A stretch of 6,274 bases of DNA, from assembly GCA_029287965.1 (NCBI GenBank), contig JARFQC010000229.1:1-6274 (forward strand). Direction: 5' to 3'. The position numbers and the translations under genes are program-made. Below the pieces are notes generated by a model that was not told the origin of the DNA, made no database searches, and was given only the letters and a program-made list of their open reading frames with translations. This DNA is from Arenicellales bacterium. Lineage in GTDB: Bacteria > Pseudomonadota > Gammaproteobacteria > BMS3Bbin11. This document shows positions 5,598 to 6,274 of this stretch, in pieces. Position 1 is the first letter of the stretch, and each line of letters begins with the position of its first letter.

Positions 5598-6274
5598 ACA
5601 TTCGTAACAGCCTGGTACTGGTTCTGATCGCGGCATTGCTGACGGCCTGTGCGACGACCCCGACCGGCCGCAAGCAATTGATGATCGTATCCGAAGACCA
5701 GGCCATCTCGGCATCGGCGCAGGCCTATGTCCAGACCATCGCGCCGCTGGAAAAGGAAGGCAAGATCAATTCCGACAAGGCGCTTACCGCGCGAGTAGAG
5801 AAGATCACCGGCCGCCTGATTACCGAGGCGATCGTCATGCGCCCGGAAACGCGCGACTGGGACTGGTCAATGAAGGTGATCGACGATCCCGAATCGGTCA
5901 ACGCATGGTGCATGGCCGGCGGCAAGATGGCGCTGTACACTGGCCTGGTGGAAAAAATTCAGCCTACCGATGACGAACTCGCACAGGTCATCGGTCACGA
6001 GATTTCGCATGCGCTGGCCAACCATACGGCCGAGAAGATGTCTGTCGCGATGGCAAGTTCGCTGGGCGTGATGGTGATTGGCATTGCGACCGACAATCGT
6101 GCGGTCACGGCCGGTGCTGCAGGTGCGGCGGCACTGGCTGTCACGCTACCCAACAGCCGTACGGCCGAAAGCGAAGCCGACCGTATCGGCATAGAGCTAG
6201 CAGCCAAGGCAGGCTATGACCCTCGCGCGGCCGTCACACTGTGGAAAAAGATGGAAAAGGCGGGCAACGGTGCA
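5594..6274 (+). CDS. M48-family lipoprotein metalloprotease, LoiP/BepA-like (partial, 3' end beyond window)
   Basis: The 227 residues present are open to the right edge. The N terminus is a lipoprotein signal with the lipobox LTAC (Cys19), followed by the TGRKQLMIVSE segment common in M48 lipoproteins, so it is probably anchored to a membrane facing the periplasm. The catalytic zinc motif HEISH (His135, Glu136, His139) continues as HEISHALANH. The third ligand is probably Glu192 in SRTAESEADRIG, the family's ExEAD motif. Between them is a Gly/Ala-rich hydrophobic stretch (about 153-184). Known relatives LoiP, YcaL and BepA in E. coli degrade misfolded or stalled outer-membrane proteins. Whether C-terminal TPR repeats follow, as in BepA, cannot be seen. 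The sequence visible would be most of a LoiP-sized protein. It overlaps the upstream secretin-like gene by 4 bases. Confidence 0.92.
   Translation, partial: MNIRNSLVLVLIAALLTACATTPTGRKQLMIVSEDQAISASAQAYVQTIAPLEKEGKINSDKALTARVEKITGRLITEAIVMRPETRDWDWSMKVIDDPESVNAWCMAGGKMALYTGLVEKIQPTDDELAQVIGHEISHALANHTAEKMSVAMASSLGVMVIGIATDNRAVTAGAAGAAALAVTLPNSRTAESEADRIGIELAAKAGYDPRAAVTLWKKMEKAGNGA

Overview
The window reads as an ordinary, densely coding, moderately GC-rich chromosome segment of a gammaproteobacterium. The main evidence is the divergent cyaY / lptM-lysA arrangement, which is typical of that class. A periplasmic cytochrome c' followed by a diheme cytochrome c suggests a respiratory or environmental lineage, for example a Chromatiales-like one. 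That finer placement is inference. No rRNA, tRNA, CRISPR array, insertion sequence, integrase or phage gene was seen.

Left part (1-1423): the last 19 codons of an unidentified plus-strand gene meet a small minus-strand membrane protein gene tail to tail; the two share a TTAA at their stop codons. The membrane protein gene is divergent from a medium-chain dehydrogenase/reductase of the zinc-type alcohol dehydrogenase-like / quinone oxidoreductase group.

Centre (1424-2879): a two-gene cytochrome operon. A class II cytochrome c' (C-terminal CKGCH) is followed after 3 bp by a secreted diheme class I cytochrome c (CQTCH and CAECH) that ends in an unusual lysine/arginine tail. They probably work together in the periplasm in electron transfer and/or nitric oxide binding. 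A 75-bp leader precedes the operon and holds a sequence resembling an NsrR half-site.

Right part (2880-6274): cyaY (bacterial frataxin, minus strand) diverges from a compact plus-strand cluster: lptM (small outer-membrane lipoprotein that helps LptD mature), lysA (diaminopimelate decarboxylase, last step of lysine synthesis), a secreted protein with secretin-like pieces but no full secretin pore domain, and an M48-family lipoprotein metalloprotease that runs off the right edge. Gaps are 8 bp, 3 bp and a 4-bp ATGA overlap, so these genes are probably co-transcribed. The position after lysA, where dapF is often found, is taken here by the secretin-like/M48 pair. This pair, next to lptM, is the least explained part of the window and may concern outer-membrane protein quality control.
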